64,000 bases of DNA from the NCBI GenBank assembly GCA_902167325.1, contig LR632930.1, positions 2,852,001-2,916,000 on the forward strand, written 5' to 3'. The position numbers were made by a program, and so were the translations under genes. This document shows positions 1-8,407 of the stretch, piece after piece. Origin of the DNA: Chitinophaga pinensis. GTDB lineage: Bacteria > Bacteroidota > Bacteroidia > Chitinophagales > Chitinophagaceae. The notes under the pieces are model-generated. The model saw only the letters and a list, made by a program, of their open reading frames with translations, did not search any database and was not told the DNA's origin. Each line of letters begins with the position of its first letter. Positions within the stretch are counted from its first letter, which is position 1.

Positions 1-491
1 TTGGCCTGTGCGGGATCATCGTACCGGTAACTGATGGTCATTTTATCCGAGGGGATATTGGTTGTGATCACGGTTTTGAGGATGCCACCGTTGGCAATGC
101 TTTGCAGGGTGGTATCTGCTATAGCGATCTGGGGAGTGATGCCACGCTGCTGCAGGGATATGGTGTCGGTTTTATTACCGGCGCGCACGAGCAGCTTTAC
201 GGCACGGGGGAGGTTACCTTCGTTACTGAGTACTTCCGCGCGCAAACTGCCTTTGCCGTCGCCGGAAGCAGTTTGCAGTTTCATCCAGCTGGCTTCTTCT
301 ACCGGTTCTGCCGTCCATTTACCGTCTGCATACACAATAATCTGCGTAGTATCTGCCGTAGCAGCGAGGCGTACGATGCGGGTGTCTATAGCCAGCTCGG
401 TGCTGAATAAATAATCTTCCTTCTTGCGGCAGGAGGCGAAGAGCAGGGCTATTGCGCCACCGGCCAGTATGTATCTGAAATATTGCGTCAT
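1..491 (-). CDS. BACON-domain lipoprotein, partial (C-terminus outside window)
   Basis: About 163 residues are visible; the frame is open to the window edge. The N-terminus is a lipoprotein signal (MTQYFRYILAGG, then a hydrophobic run ending FASC, with Cys21 as the likely lipidated residue). Residues about 55-110 resemble a BACON domain: a tryptophan (ASWMKL), a GDGKGSL segment, NEGNLPRAV, and a closing TISLQQRG strand. BACON domains usually occur in secreted Bacteroidota carbohydrate-active or mucin-binding proteins and are thought to bind carbohydrate or act as spacers. The gene starts 5 bases after the stop of the upstream phosphodiesterase-fold gene and is the last visible gene of locus A, so it is probably a surface lipoprotein of that uptake system. 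Any C-terminal catalytic domain lies outside the window. Confidence 0.75.
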   Translation of the reverse strand, partial: MTQYFRYILAGGAIALLFASCRKKEDYLFSTELAIDTRIVRLAATADTTQIIVYADGKWTAEPVEEASWMKLQTASGDGKGSLRAEVLSNEGNLPRAVKLLVRAGNKTDTISLQQRGITPQIAIADTTLQSIANGGILKTVITTNIPSDKMTISYRYDDPAQA

Positions 492-496
492 GCCGG

Positions 497-1345
497 TTAT
501 GGTTTGAGTTCGGTGATGATGGGCCGGTGATCGGAATGCACGGCCGTGAATGGATCATAGATAAATGCGCAGCGGAGGATCTTCTTTTTAAGATCGCTGC
601 TAACGTAGATGTAATCGATACGGGAATCGGAAGTGATCACGCTTTTACCGGTGCGGGCTTTCTCTTTTTCATCATACAGTTTTCCTGCATCAATGAAACC
701 TGCGGTGAGGATGCTTTGTTGTACCTGGTAATCGATCTCCGTTCCGTTCGCCAGATTATCCAGCACGGCGGGTCTTTTAGCCATGGCGGCTTTCTGTTTG
801 TCTACATACCCGGATCTTTCAAGGCGCTCTTTGTCCAGCGGGGATACGGAGTTGAAATCGCCCATGATGAACCAGTTCTTCTTATCGGACTGCAATTCAA
901 TATTGGCGAGTATCTGTGCAATTTCCGCTCTTCTCTTTTTGTGTTTGTGCGGGTTGAGGTGCAGTACTACGATGTTGAATTTGCCGATCTTCGCCATGAT
1001 AAATCCATGGGTCATGTTTTCATTGATCTTCTGAATGGCGGCGATGGGATAACGGGATGTAAGGCCGGTGGGATAGCCATTTTCCTTCACGATCACGGCG
1101 TAGGGGTGGCCATAGCTCAATGCCAGCTCTTCCAATGTTTTCTGTGTGAAGCCGTTGCATTCCTGCAGCGCTACCACATCCGGACGATGGGTTTTAACCC
1201 AATCTGTAAATACCTGCTTGCCACGGGTAGTGTCTTTCACCATCCCTTCGAGGATGTTATAGCTGAGTACTCTCAGTGTATCCTGCGCACCGGCGGTAAA
1301 TGCGGTGAAGAGGAACAGGAGCGTGATACTGATATTTCTTTTCAT
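497..1345 (-). CDS. Secreted endonuclease/exonuclease/phosphatase-family protein
   Basis: This 282-residue protein has a cleavable signal peptide (MKRNISITLLFLFTAFTAGAQ) and the metal-dependent EEP fold. Visible motifs in order are SYNIL near residue 29, a LQE metal-binding glutamate near 61, VVLHLNP near 126, GDFNS near 162, RIDYIYVS near 244 and a C-terminal SDHRPI. The family includes DNase I-like nucleases, sphingomyelinases, inositol-phosphate phosphatases and other phosphodiesterases; the sequence alone does not give the substrate. All core catalytic motifs appear intact, so activity is likely, in the periplasm or outside the cell. It starts 8 bases after the susD stop of locus A and is followed after 5 bases by a lipoprotein gene. 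It may release phosphate, nucleotides or a lipid headgroup for the SusCD pair, which is inference. Confidence 0.85.
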   Translation of the reverse strand: MKRNISITLLFLFTAFTAGAQDTLRVLSYNILEGMVKDTTRGKQVFTDWVKTHRPDVVALQECNGFTQKTLEELALSYGHPYAVIVKENGYPTGLTSRYPIAAIQKINENMTHGFIMAKIGKFNIVVLHLNPHKHKKRRAEIAQILANIELQSDKKNWFIMGDFNSVSPLDKERLERSGYVDKQKAAMAKRPAVLDNLANGTEIDYQVQQSILTAGFIDAGKLYDEKEKARTGKSVITSDSRIDYIYVSSDLKKKILRCAFIYDPFTAVHSDHRPIITELKP

Positions 1346-1353
1346 GGTGTGTA

Positions 1354-2862
1354 TTATTTATAGGCAGGATTGGTGAGTATGCCGTTGGAGCGCATCACTT
1401 CCTTGTCAGGGATCGGGTAGTATTCATGGTAAGGGCGTACGTTGTCTTTCACCACCTGGTATTCTTCCGCGATGGTTTCTGTAACAACGCGGTACCAGTC
1501 GCCCCAACGCACGAGGTCCCATTTACGGCCGTATTCACCCATCAGCTCACGGGCGCGTTCTTTCTTCACTTCTTCTAGGAACTCCGTTTTGCCGGGGTAG
1601 GCATCCATCCGGAAGTCTTCGCTGGCCCTGGTCTTCACTTCGTTGAGGCATTGCATGGCGAGGTCGGTATTGCCGGTTTCGTTGGCTGCTTCCGCGAGCA
1701 TCAGCAGGGCATCTGCATAGCGGAATACTTTCTGATTATTACCATCCGCGATGTTGTTCATGCCCGGGCACCAGAATTTAGGTCCCATCCAGGGTTTGCC
1801 GGTGCCGTTGTTAGACATGGGGCGCTTAAACCAGGTGCCGTTGTAGGAATAACCGAGCACGATCTCCTTACGCGGATCTGCCAGATCGTACAGCGATATC
1901 ATATATTCCGAAGGCGTAATGGAGTTGAACGGATTGGCAGCGCTGCCCAGTTCGGGTACATTCACACCGTCGTAGGTGCTGGTTCCGGAGGCTTTGGTGG
2001 GGGTGAAGAAGGCCGCCACGGTAGTGGTTTTCTTCAGGCCTGCGGCGCTCCAGGTGTATTGCACCTCGAAGATGGATTCGGCCGTGTTCTTATTCCGGAA
2101 GTAGGTATCGGTAAGGTTGTATTGAACGAGCTGGCCGTAGATCTTCCTGATTTCTTCCATAGCGGTAGCGCAGGTCGCATAATCTTTGTTCCAGAGGGCC
2201 AACTTGCCGATAAGCATATAGCCCATAGGGGCCGAGATGCGGTTGTCTTTTACTTCGGAGGTCCGCATCATGGGCAGGTGCGGGGTGTATTCCTTCAGTT
2301 CGTTGATGAGGGCAGCACGTGTTTCGGTGGCATTCATGCGGCCCAGTTTACCGATAGTCTCCAGTGCATCCAGACTGCTCACATCGGTCGTGTAATATGG
2401 CACATCACCGAAGGTGCTGGTAAGGATGTAATAGTATAATGCACGCAGTGCCACAGCCTCCGCTTTTAACGGCGGTTTCTTGTCTGCAGGGATGGTGGCT
2501 TTTTCAATGCCGCTGATGGTGGCGTTGCAGATCATTACTCCGCGGTAGCAGGCGGTCCAGATGTTATCGCCCATACCCGGGTTGGCAGGGGAGATCTCCA
2601 GCTTGGCATCGAGGTTTGAGGAATTGAGGAAGGCCAGATCGGTTGCTGCTTCGAGGGAGATGATGAGGTCTGCCGCGTATATATTCGTAAGGTCCATGTA
2701 GCAACCGTTCAATGCCGCAATACATTGACTCTCGGTTTTAAAGAAGCCTTCGCCGTTCACGAAGCTGTGTGGTTCTTCTTCGAGGAGTTTGCTGCAGCTG
2801 CCCAGTGTGAGGGAGCCGCCCAGCAGCAGAAGATATAGAATGCGGTGATAGTTCGTTTTCAT
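1354..2862 (-). CDS. SusD/RagB family nutrient-binding outer-membrane lipoprotein (locus A)
   Basis: This is a 502-residue SusD-type lipoprotein. The signal ends in LTLGSC, giving a lipidated Cys23, followed by SKLLEEEPHSF, typical of the mature SusD start. Family features include the early FFKTESQCIAALNGCY helix, EAVALRALYYYILTSTFGDVPYYT (helical TPR-like region), a C-terminal FRYADALLMLAEAANETGNT segment and the ELMGEYGRKWDLVRWGDW signature. SusD proteins form the lid over the SusC pore and bind the ligand at the cell surface. The gene begins 11 bases after the susC stop and is co-transcribed with it. The ligand class cannot be read from the sequence. Confidence 0.95.
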   Translation of the reverse strand: MKTNYHRILYLLLLGGSLTLGSCSKLLEEEPHSFVNGEGFFKTESQCIAALNGCYMDLTNIYAADLIISLEAATDLAFLNSSNLDAKLEISPANPGMGDNIWTACYRGVMICNATISGIEKATIPADKKPPLKAEAVALRALYYYILTSTFGDVPYYTTDVSSLDALETIGKLGRMNATETRAALINELKEYTPHLPMMRTSEVKDNRISAPMGYMLIGKLALWNKDYATCATAMEEIRKIYGQLVQYNLTDTYFRNKNTAESIFEVQYTWSAAGLKKTTTVAAFFTPTKASGTSTYDGVNVPELGSAANPFNSITPSEYMISLYDLADPRKEIVLGYSYNGTWFKRPMSNNGTGKPWMGPKFWCPGMNNIADGNNQKVFRYADALLMLAEAANETGNTDLAMQCLNEVKTRASEDFRMDAYPGKTEFLEEVKKERARELMGEYGRKWDLVRWGDWYRVVTETIAEEYQVVKDNVRPYHEYYPIPDKEVMRSNGILTNPAYK

Positions 2863-2873
2863 GTCTGGTGTTT

Positions 2874-5800
2874 TTAGAATTTCAGTTCTGCACTAAAGGT
2901 GATCGTTCTGCTGGTAGGGTAGGCGCCGTTGTCCATCCTGCGGATGGTGGAGCCGCCGCTCTGGGTAGATACTTCCGGATCATATCCGTTGTACTGCTTC
3001 CAGAGGTAGAGGTTGTTACCGGTTAATGCGAGGTACAGCGATTGCAGGCGCTTACCCGTAATGCCGTTCAGGTTCACCGGGTAACCGATGGATACGTTTT
3101 TCAGGCGCAGGAAGGTAGCGTCGTGCAGGAAGCGGTCGTTCGGGATATCATCTTTCGAATCCGCACGCGGGAAGTCGGATGTGGGATTGCGCACAGGGTG
3201 CCATGCGTTCACCATATAGCGGAACTGGTTGCTCAGGTAAGTACCCGTGCCCATAAATAGTTCTGTAGGATTGTAGATCTTGCCACCCAGCGAATAGTTG
3301 AAGTAGAAGGAGAAATTGATCTTCTTATACCGGAATGTATTCTGGATGCCACCGTACACATGAGGGTCGGCATTGCCGAGGTAGATAAGGTCGTTGTTGT
3401 CCAGCACTCCGTCTTTATTCTGATCGATGTAGCGCTGGCGGCCCGGCTGGTAGAAGTTAACTGCGGAAGAGGCGTATTCTTTTGTCTCTTTGTTCTTCTC
3501 GATCTCTGCCGTATTCTTCCAAACACCTGCGTATTGCATACCCCATACTGCGTTCAGCGGACGGCCTTTTTCATACCCGTACATCATGTATTGGGCACCA
3601 TACGGGTTGTCATACACAGATACTCTTTCATACCCGCCAATGTCTTCCACACGCTGGGTGTTATGCGCAGCGGTAAGAGAGGTAGACCAGGAGAAGTGCT
3701 TCCTCCGGATGTTTTCATGGCTTACCGTCAGCTCAATACCCCGGTTGGAGGTTTTGCCGATGTTAGCGAGGCGGGAGCCATAGCCCACATGCGTAGGCAG
3801 CTGTACGGTGAGCAGCAGATCGGAGGTGGTGCTTTGATATGCTTCCAGCACAATATCCAGCCGCTTGTTGAAGAACGACAGATCCAGACCGGCGTTGAAG
3901 GTGGTGGTTTTTTCCCACGACAGTCCTTCGTTGGCGATACGGCCGGGGTAGTAAGCCACGGGTTGTACGCCGCTGAAGAGATAACCGCCGGTGGTAGACG
4001 ACAGGCGGGAGAGCGATTGGTAACGGCTGATGGCATCGTTACCCGAGGTGCCGCCGCTCAGGCGGAAGGAGAGTGTGCTCAGTTTGCTGAACTGCTCCAT
4101 GAAAGGCTCGCTGCTGATGTTCCATTTGAAGGCTGCAGAGGGGAAGAAGGCCCACTTGTTATCTGCCGAGAAGTTAGAAGCCCCGTCGCGGCGCATGGTG
4201 GCGGTCAGGTAATACCTGCCCCGGTAGTTATAGTTCACACGGGCAAGGTGGCTCATGCGGCCCTGTGTTTCGAGGGAAGAACCGAGGCCCACGTTTTCTT
4301 TGGAAGGCAACGCACCCATGTCGTTGTTCTCAATATCGTCAATAAAGTATCCCTGGCCGCTCACGGTCATATTGTTGTATTTCCGCTTTTGTACGGTAAA
4401 GCCATACATGGCGTCAAAGATGTGGTGGCGGTTGAAGGTGTGTTTATAGGTGATGGTATTTTCATTCAGCAGGTTGTTTTCCGCATAGCTGCTTTTATAT
4501 GCGGAGCCGCCGGAATTAGCGATCACGCGGGTGGGCATGGTGGAAGGCGTATACTGGTCGTTGGCTCTGCTGAGGTCGGAATACGAAATGGTAGACCGGA
4601 TGAGCACATCCTTAATAGGCGTTACTTCGAGGTAAGCCATGGAGCTGAGGCTCTTCTCCAAACGGTTGTTCTTGCGCAGCAATACGTTGGCCAGCGGGGA
4701 ATCGAACGGAGTGCCGCTGTACCATTGGGAGTTCCAGTCGTTGAAGCTGCCATCGGGCTTATAAGCTGCAATGGTAGGGGCGAGGAAGATGGTAGACCTG
4801 TACCACAGGGTTTGCGTACCCACGTCGGCATTATTCAGCGCACGGTCGAGGTTGGAGTAGTTGAAACGTACACCGGCTTTCACGTGTTTGCTGATGGTAC
4901 GGTCCAGGTTCAGGCGTACCTGGTACCGCTTCATACCGCTGTTCCTGATAATACCCTGGTTGTTGTTATAGTTGGCAGAGAAGTAATACTGCGTGGCTTT
5001 ATCACCGCCGGAGGCAGACAGGGTAAGGTTCTGGTAAGGTGCCCTGCGGGTGATCTCCTGCGTCCAGTTGGTGCCGGTGCCCAGCGCCAGCGGGTCGGGG
5101 TAGGGATATTCTTCCAGCGGTTTGGTTTGGTTGGCAGTACTGGAGAAGTAGTACCGGTCGTTTTGCAACTGGGCAAACTCGGTGGCGTTCATCAGGTCGA
5201 GGTAACGGGGCAGTTCGGAAAAACCGAGGTCGTTCCTCAACGTAAAGCTGGTTTTCCCTTTTTTATCGCCGCCCGATTTGGTGGTGATGATAATTACGCC
5301 GTTGCTGCCGCGGGAGCCGTAGATGGCGGTGGAAGACGCGTCTTTCAATACGCTGATGGTCTCGATGTCGGAAGGGTTCAGCTCGCTGAGTGAGGAAATT
5401 GCGTCCATCAGTCCGTCTACGATATAAAGCGGTTCGTTGCTGGCGGTGATGGATCGTGTGCCACGGATGCGCACGGTGGTGCCGGAACCCGGCTCGCCAT
5501 CGGCAGAAACAAACTCTGCACCGGCAATACGCCCCTGCAACATCTGGTCTACCCGCGCTACCGGCACATCCGCCAGGTCCGACATCTTCACGGTGGATAC
5601 AGCCCCGGTGAGGTCTTTCTTAGCCACACTGCCGTAGCCGATCACCACTACTTCGTTTACGCTTTTGTTGGCGGCTGCAAGTTTCACAACCAGCGGGAAT
5701 TTGATATCCTTTACCGGCAGCATTTTCTTTTCAAACCCGAGGTAGGAGATCGTGATGATATCCTGTTTGTCTGCTTCGATAGTGAACTCGCCGTTTTCGT

Positions 5801-6311
5801 TGGTCTGTACACCTTTCGAGGTACCAGCAACGGATACGGTGGCACCGGGGAGGGCGTTACCTTCTTCATCGGTTACGCGGCCTTTTACCGGTGGGGCTTT
5901 CACCTGACGGTCCGTTTCGGGCGCAGGCTGCGGCGTACGGAGGCGTTCCTTGATGGTGATGGTTTTGTTGTTGATCTCATAATCGATAGGCTGGCCGGCC
6001 ATAACTGTACTCAGGAAGGTTTCCAGTGGTACGTTGCGGGCGTCTACATTCACTGGCGTGGTTTTTTCCAGTAGTGACATATTGTAGAACACCACATAGC
6101 CTGTCTGCTTTTCGATCCGGGCAAAGATCTCTTTGATGGCGAGGCGTTTGCCCGTCATGGAAATGGTCTGGGCGGCAACCCTTGCCTGCACCTGAAGGGT
6201 GAGCACGGTTGCCAGCATAAAGATCAGCTTCATGACTGTCAGTTTTTTGAGTTGCATACCTGGTTTTCGGTTAAAGTGCGACATGTTCCGTCTTACAGAT
6301 TTTAAAGGCAT
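2874..6311 (-). CDS. SusC/RagA family TonB-dependent receptor with STN domain (locus A)
   Basis: This is a 1145-residue outer-membrane importer. In order: signal peptide (hydrophobic core about residues 28-47), STN domain about 50-122, carboxypeptidase-regulatory-like beta-sandwich about 142-212, the EVVVIGYG segment near 220-227, plug about 228-345 with the SusC motif DIETISVLKDASSTAIYGSRG, then the barrel ending in the aromatic strand FSAELKF. The STN domain marks it as a transducing receptor that signals to the FecR encoded just upstream. Start choice is uncertain: Met1, Met10, Met19 and Met27 are in frame, and a start at Met19 or Met27 would leave a more usual signal peptide. It lies between fecR and susD in a single minus-strand run. 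Long opposite-strand open frames here are shadows. Confidence 0.95.
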   Translation of the reverse strand: MPLKSVRRNMSHFNRKPGMQLKKLTVMKLIFMLATVLTLQVQARVAAQTISMTGKRLAIKEIFARIEKQTGYVVFYNMSLLEKTTPVNVDARNVPLETFLSTVMAGQPIDYEINNKTITIKERLRTPQPAPETDRQVKAPPVKGRVTDEEGNALPGATVSVAGTSKGVQTNENGEFTIEADKQDIITISYLGFEKKMLPVKDIKFPLVVKLAAANKSVNEVVVIGYGSVAKKDLTGAVSTVKMSDLADVPVARVDQMLQGRIAGAEFVSADGEPGSGTTVRIRGTRSITASNEPLYIVDGLMDAISSLSELNPSDIETISVLKDASSTAIYGSRGSNGVIIITTKSGGDKKGKTSFTLRNDLGFSELPRYLDLMNATEFAQLQNDRYYFSSTANQTKPLEEYPYPDPLALGTGTNWTQEITRRAPYQNLTLSASGGDKATQYYFSANYNNNQGIIRNSGMKRYQVRLNLDRTISKHVKAGVRFNYSNLDRALNNADVGTQTLWYRSTIFLAPTIAAYKPDGSFNDWNSQWYSGTPFDSPLANVLLRKNNRLEKSLSSMAYLEVTPIKDVLIRSTISYSDLSRANDQYTPSTMPTRVIANSGGSAYKSSYAENNLLNENTITYKHTFNRHHIFDAMYGFTVQKRKYNNMTVSGQGYFIDDIENNDMGALPSKENVGLGSSLETQGRMSHLARVNYNYRGRYYLTATMRRDGASNFSADNKWAFFPSAAFKWNISSEPFMEQFSKLSTLSFRLSGGTSGNDAISRYQSLSRLSSTTGGYLFSGVQPVAYYPGRIANEGLSWEKTTTFNAGLDLSFFNKRLDIVLEAYQSTTSDLLLTVQLPTHVGYGSRLANIGKTSNRGIELTVSHENIRRKHFSWSTSLTAAHNTQRVEDIGGYERVSVYDNPYGAQYMMYGYEKGRPLNAVWGMQYAGVWKNTAEIEKNKETKEYASSAVNFYQPGRQRYIDQNKDGVLDNNDLIYLGNADPHVYGGIQNTFRYKKINFSFYFNYSLGGKIYNPTELFMGTGTYLSNQFRYMVNAWHPVRNPTSDFPRADSKDDIPNDRFLHDATFLRLKNVSIGYPVNLNGITGKRLQSLYLALTGNNLYLWKQYNGYDPEVSTQSGGSTIRRMDNGAYPTSRTITFSAELKF

Positions 6312-6321
6312 GGGATACCCG

Positions 6322-6342
6322 GCCTTAACGAAAGGTTAAGGC
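6322..6342 (-). promoter_or_regulatory. Stem-loop between fecR and susC of locus A
   Basis: A perfect 8-base-pair stem, GCCTTAAC with GTTAAGGC, encloses a 5-base loop in the 60-base gap between fecR and susC. Neither side has a good T-tract, so it is not a classical terminator. It could stabilise or process the mRNA and set FecR-to-receptor stoichiometry. Comparable hairpins lie at the same place in the other four loci. Confidence 0.5.
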
Positions 6343-6371
6343 GCATGGACTTTACTTGCCGGTTTGGAATT

Positions 6372-7508
6372 TTATGGTGTGATGATCAGTTTCCTGCCTT
6401 CCTGCCTGCAATGCACATTGGATATGGCCAGTATCCGCGTGATCTGCTGCAGGGTAAGGCCGCGCTCCATTTTCCCGCCGAAGCGCAGGGGCGGTACGCC
6501 GTTTTCATATACTACATCGATATCGTACCAGCGTTCCAGCTGTTTCATGACTTCGCGGATATCGGCATTCTCAAAATTAAACATCCCATTGCGCCAGGCT
6601 ATTACCTGGCTGGTATCGGCGGGTACGATTTTCATGGCAGATGCTTCACTGGTTAACTGCGCCTGCTCCCCGGGTTGTAGTACCTTTTGGTTCACTGCTA
6701 CTTTACCCTGCAGGAGGGTGGTGGCTATGAGGGCATCGTTGCCGTAGGCGGATACATTGAAGCGTGTACCCAGTACCTGTACTTCTGTTTTGTCACCCAC
6801 TTTCACGCGGAACGGTTTGCCGGCCATGGGGCGTATGTCGAAATAGGCTTCACCAGTCAGCTCTACTGTTCTCTCTGCTCCTTCGAAGCTGGTAGGGTAG
6901 CGGATGCTGCTGGCGGCGTTCAGCCACACGTCTGACCCATCGGGCAATGTAACACGGAACACACGGCCGCGCGGGGTGGATAGTGTGTTGAAAGTGGCTT
7001 CTCCGTGCTGCACATCGTCGTAGGCCAGCGTGCCCTTACCGAGCTTTACTGACGTGCCGCCCTGCCGGGCAATTACGCCGTGGCCCTGACTGTCCAGCGG
7101 AATGGTTTGTCCGTTCCCCAGTGTTAAGATGGCGCCGCTTGTTGCGGGGAGTATTTCACTTTGTATGTCCGCTACAGGCGTTGTGGCTGTATTGGCAGGC
7201 TGCACCTGCCGTATGGTAACAACGGCCAGTGCCAGTATTGCTGCTGCCGCAGTAATGGTGAGCGTGCGGTATAAAGTCCGGCGTTTGGCTTGCTGTGGCC
7301 GGGCCTGCAGGATGATGGAAAGGATCTCTTCCGCCCGCTCTTCGTCCACGGCTTTGTCTTCCGTGGTGGAATGTATTGCTTCGTCCAGCAGGCGCTGCAG
7401 GCTGGTATCGTGCTCCGGCGTAGCCAGTAGGGCGTACAGCTCCTGCTTTTCCTGCTGCGTGCAGGAACCGGACAGGAGTTTATGGAACAGCTCGTCTAGT
7501 CTGGACAT
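6372..7508 (-). CDS. FecR family anti-sigma/sigma-regulator protein (locus A)
   Basis: This 378-residue single-pass inner-membrane protein has a cytoplasmic N-terminal region of about 78 residues that should bind the sigma factor. A transmembrane helix spans about 80-100. The periplasmic FecR domain covers about 175-275 (LPDGSDVWLNAASSIRYP, LTGEAYFDI, VQVLGTRFNVSAYG). A C-terminal DUF4974 domain at about 310-377 has the secretin/TonB short-domain fold and should contact the receptor STN domain. The gene lies 79 bases downstream of the sigma gene and 60 bases upstream of susC. Signal transfer probably runs receptor, FecR, sigma factor; this is established for Fec-type systems and inferred here. 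Confidence 0.95.
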   Translation of the reverse strand: MSRLDELFHKLLSGSCTQQEKQELYALLATPEHDTSLQRLLDEAIHSTTEDKAVDEERAEEILSIILQARPQQAKRRTLYRTLTITAAAAILALAVVTIRQVQPANTATTPVADIQSEILPATSGAILTLGNGQTIPLDSQGHGVIARQGGTSVKLGKGTLAYDDVQHGEATFNTLSTPRGRVFRVTLPDGSDVWLNAASSIRYPTSFEGAERTVELTGEAYFDIRPMAGKPFRVKVGDKTEVQVLGTRFNVSAYGNDALIATTLLQGKVAVNQKVLQPGEQAQLTSEASAMKIVPADTSQVIAWRNGMFNFENADIREVMKQLERWYDIDVVYENGVPPLRFGGKMERGLTLQQITRILAISNVHCRQEGRKLIITP

Positions 7509-7587
7509 TGGTGCTTGTTATGCGTTTCTAATAAAGGAGACAGTAAAAAAAAGGGAGCGGGTCAGCCGGCGGGAAAATATTTTTCAT

Positions 7588-8187
7588 TCATAATATTCCC
7601 TTAACAATGGAAAGTGCGGCCCACGTGCCGAGGTGGGATACGCAGTATACGCGGATGAACTGCATGGCATCGGACAGGTGGCGTTTTACCGTTTCAGGGG
7701 AAAGGTTCAGCTCTACGGCGGCTTCTTCGCGCTTCAGCCCATGTTCTTTGATGAGGCGGTATACTTTCTTTTGCTGGGGAGGCAGCCTGTCTACCGCCTG
7801 TTGCAGTACCCGGCGGTATTCTTTTTCCTGGAGGATGGCGGCGGGGTTGTCGGAACAGGGGAACTGATAATCTTCCTGCTCAGTGAGCGGTGCGGCATGC
7901 ATACGCATGGCGGTTTGCTTCAGGAGGTTGAAGAGATGGTTACGGGTAATAGTATATAGCCAGGCGGTGAAATGTTCCACCTGAGGAAGCTGTTCACGTT
8001 TCAGCCATACTTTCAGGAATACATCCAGCAGCACTTCTTCCGCCATTCCCTCCGATCCGGTCACTTTGAAAGCAATGGCAAATACCTTGTTCCGGAACTG
8101 ATGAAATATTTCGCTGAAAGCTCTTTCATCACCTTCTGAAACGGCCTGCAACAAGCCTCGCCCGATATCTTCTTTCCGCTCAGACAT
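7588..8187 (-). CDS. ECF RNA polymerase sigma-70 factor, FecI type (locus A)
   Basis: This is a 199-residue ECF sigma factor. Region 2 spans about residues 25-95 (FSEIFHQFRNKVFAIAFKVT, then EVLLDVFLKVW and FTAWLYTITRNHLFN). Region 4 spans about 128-180 (VDRLPPQQKKVYRLIKEHG and a helix-turn-helix around REEAAVELNLSPETVKRHL). It ends in a hydrophobic tail (THLGTW-like stretch, AALSIVKGIL) beyond region 4, which could touch membrane or FecR. It heads the locus A operon and should direct transcription of the receptor operon when released by FecR. A good Bacteroidota -7 element lies 17 bases upstream of the start codon. Confidence 0.95.
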   Translation of the reverse strand: MSERKEDIGRGLLQAVSEGDERAFSEIFHQFRNKVFAIAFKVTGSEGMAEEVLLDVFLKVWLKREQLPQVEHFTAWLYTITRNHLFNLLKQTAMRMHAAPLTEQEDYQFPCSDNPAAILQEKEYRRVLQQAVDRLPPQQKKVYRLIKEHGLKREEAAVELNLSPETVKRHLSDAMQFIRVYCVSHLGTWAALSIVKGIL

Positions 8188-8204
8188 CTCATGAATTTAG
8201 TTTG

Positions 8205-8212
8205 CAAATATA
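8205..8212 (-). promoter_or_regulatory. Candidate -7 promoter element of the locus A sigma gene
   Basis: On the minus strand the sequence reads TATATTTG, an exact match to the Bacteroidota -7 consensus TAnnTTTG. It sits 17 bases before the sigma start codon, so the 5' leader would be about ten bases. No convincing -33 TTTG is present at the usual distance, so the call rests on the -7 element and its position. Confidence 0.55.
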
Positions 8213-8407
8213 CTTTTGCCGGTCGGAACCTTTCTGTCGTCCGCATCCATTGCCTCATGCCTCATTACCCGCCATCTGACCTCAAACCGGCTGGCAGCCT
8301 GATAACAACGTGGAAAATTGGTTGATGTGAACGGGCTGGATTTAACGATAAGTTAATCAGATTCAATAGATGGTCCAGCCAGTTCCGGGTAAAAAAGTAC
8401 AAAATAA

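Noticed and set aside
527..1363. A 278-codon plus-strand frame opposite the phosphodiesterase-fold gene
   Set aside because: The minus-strand protein has all family motifs and a signal peptide; the opposite frame has none.
3360..5393. A 677-codon open frame on the plus strand opposite susC of locus A
   Set aside because: It is an antisense shadow of a GC-biased, strongly supported receptor gene; the translation shows no domain, signal or family feature.
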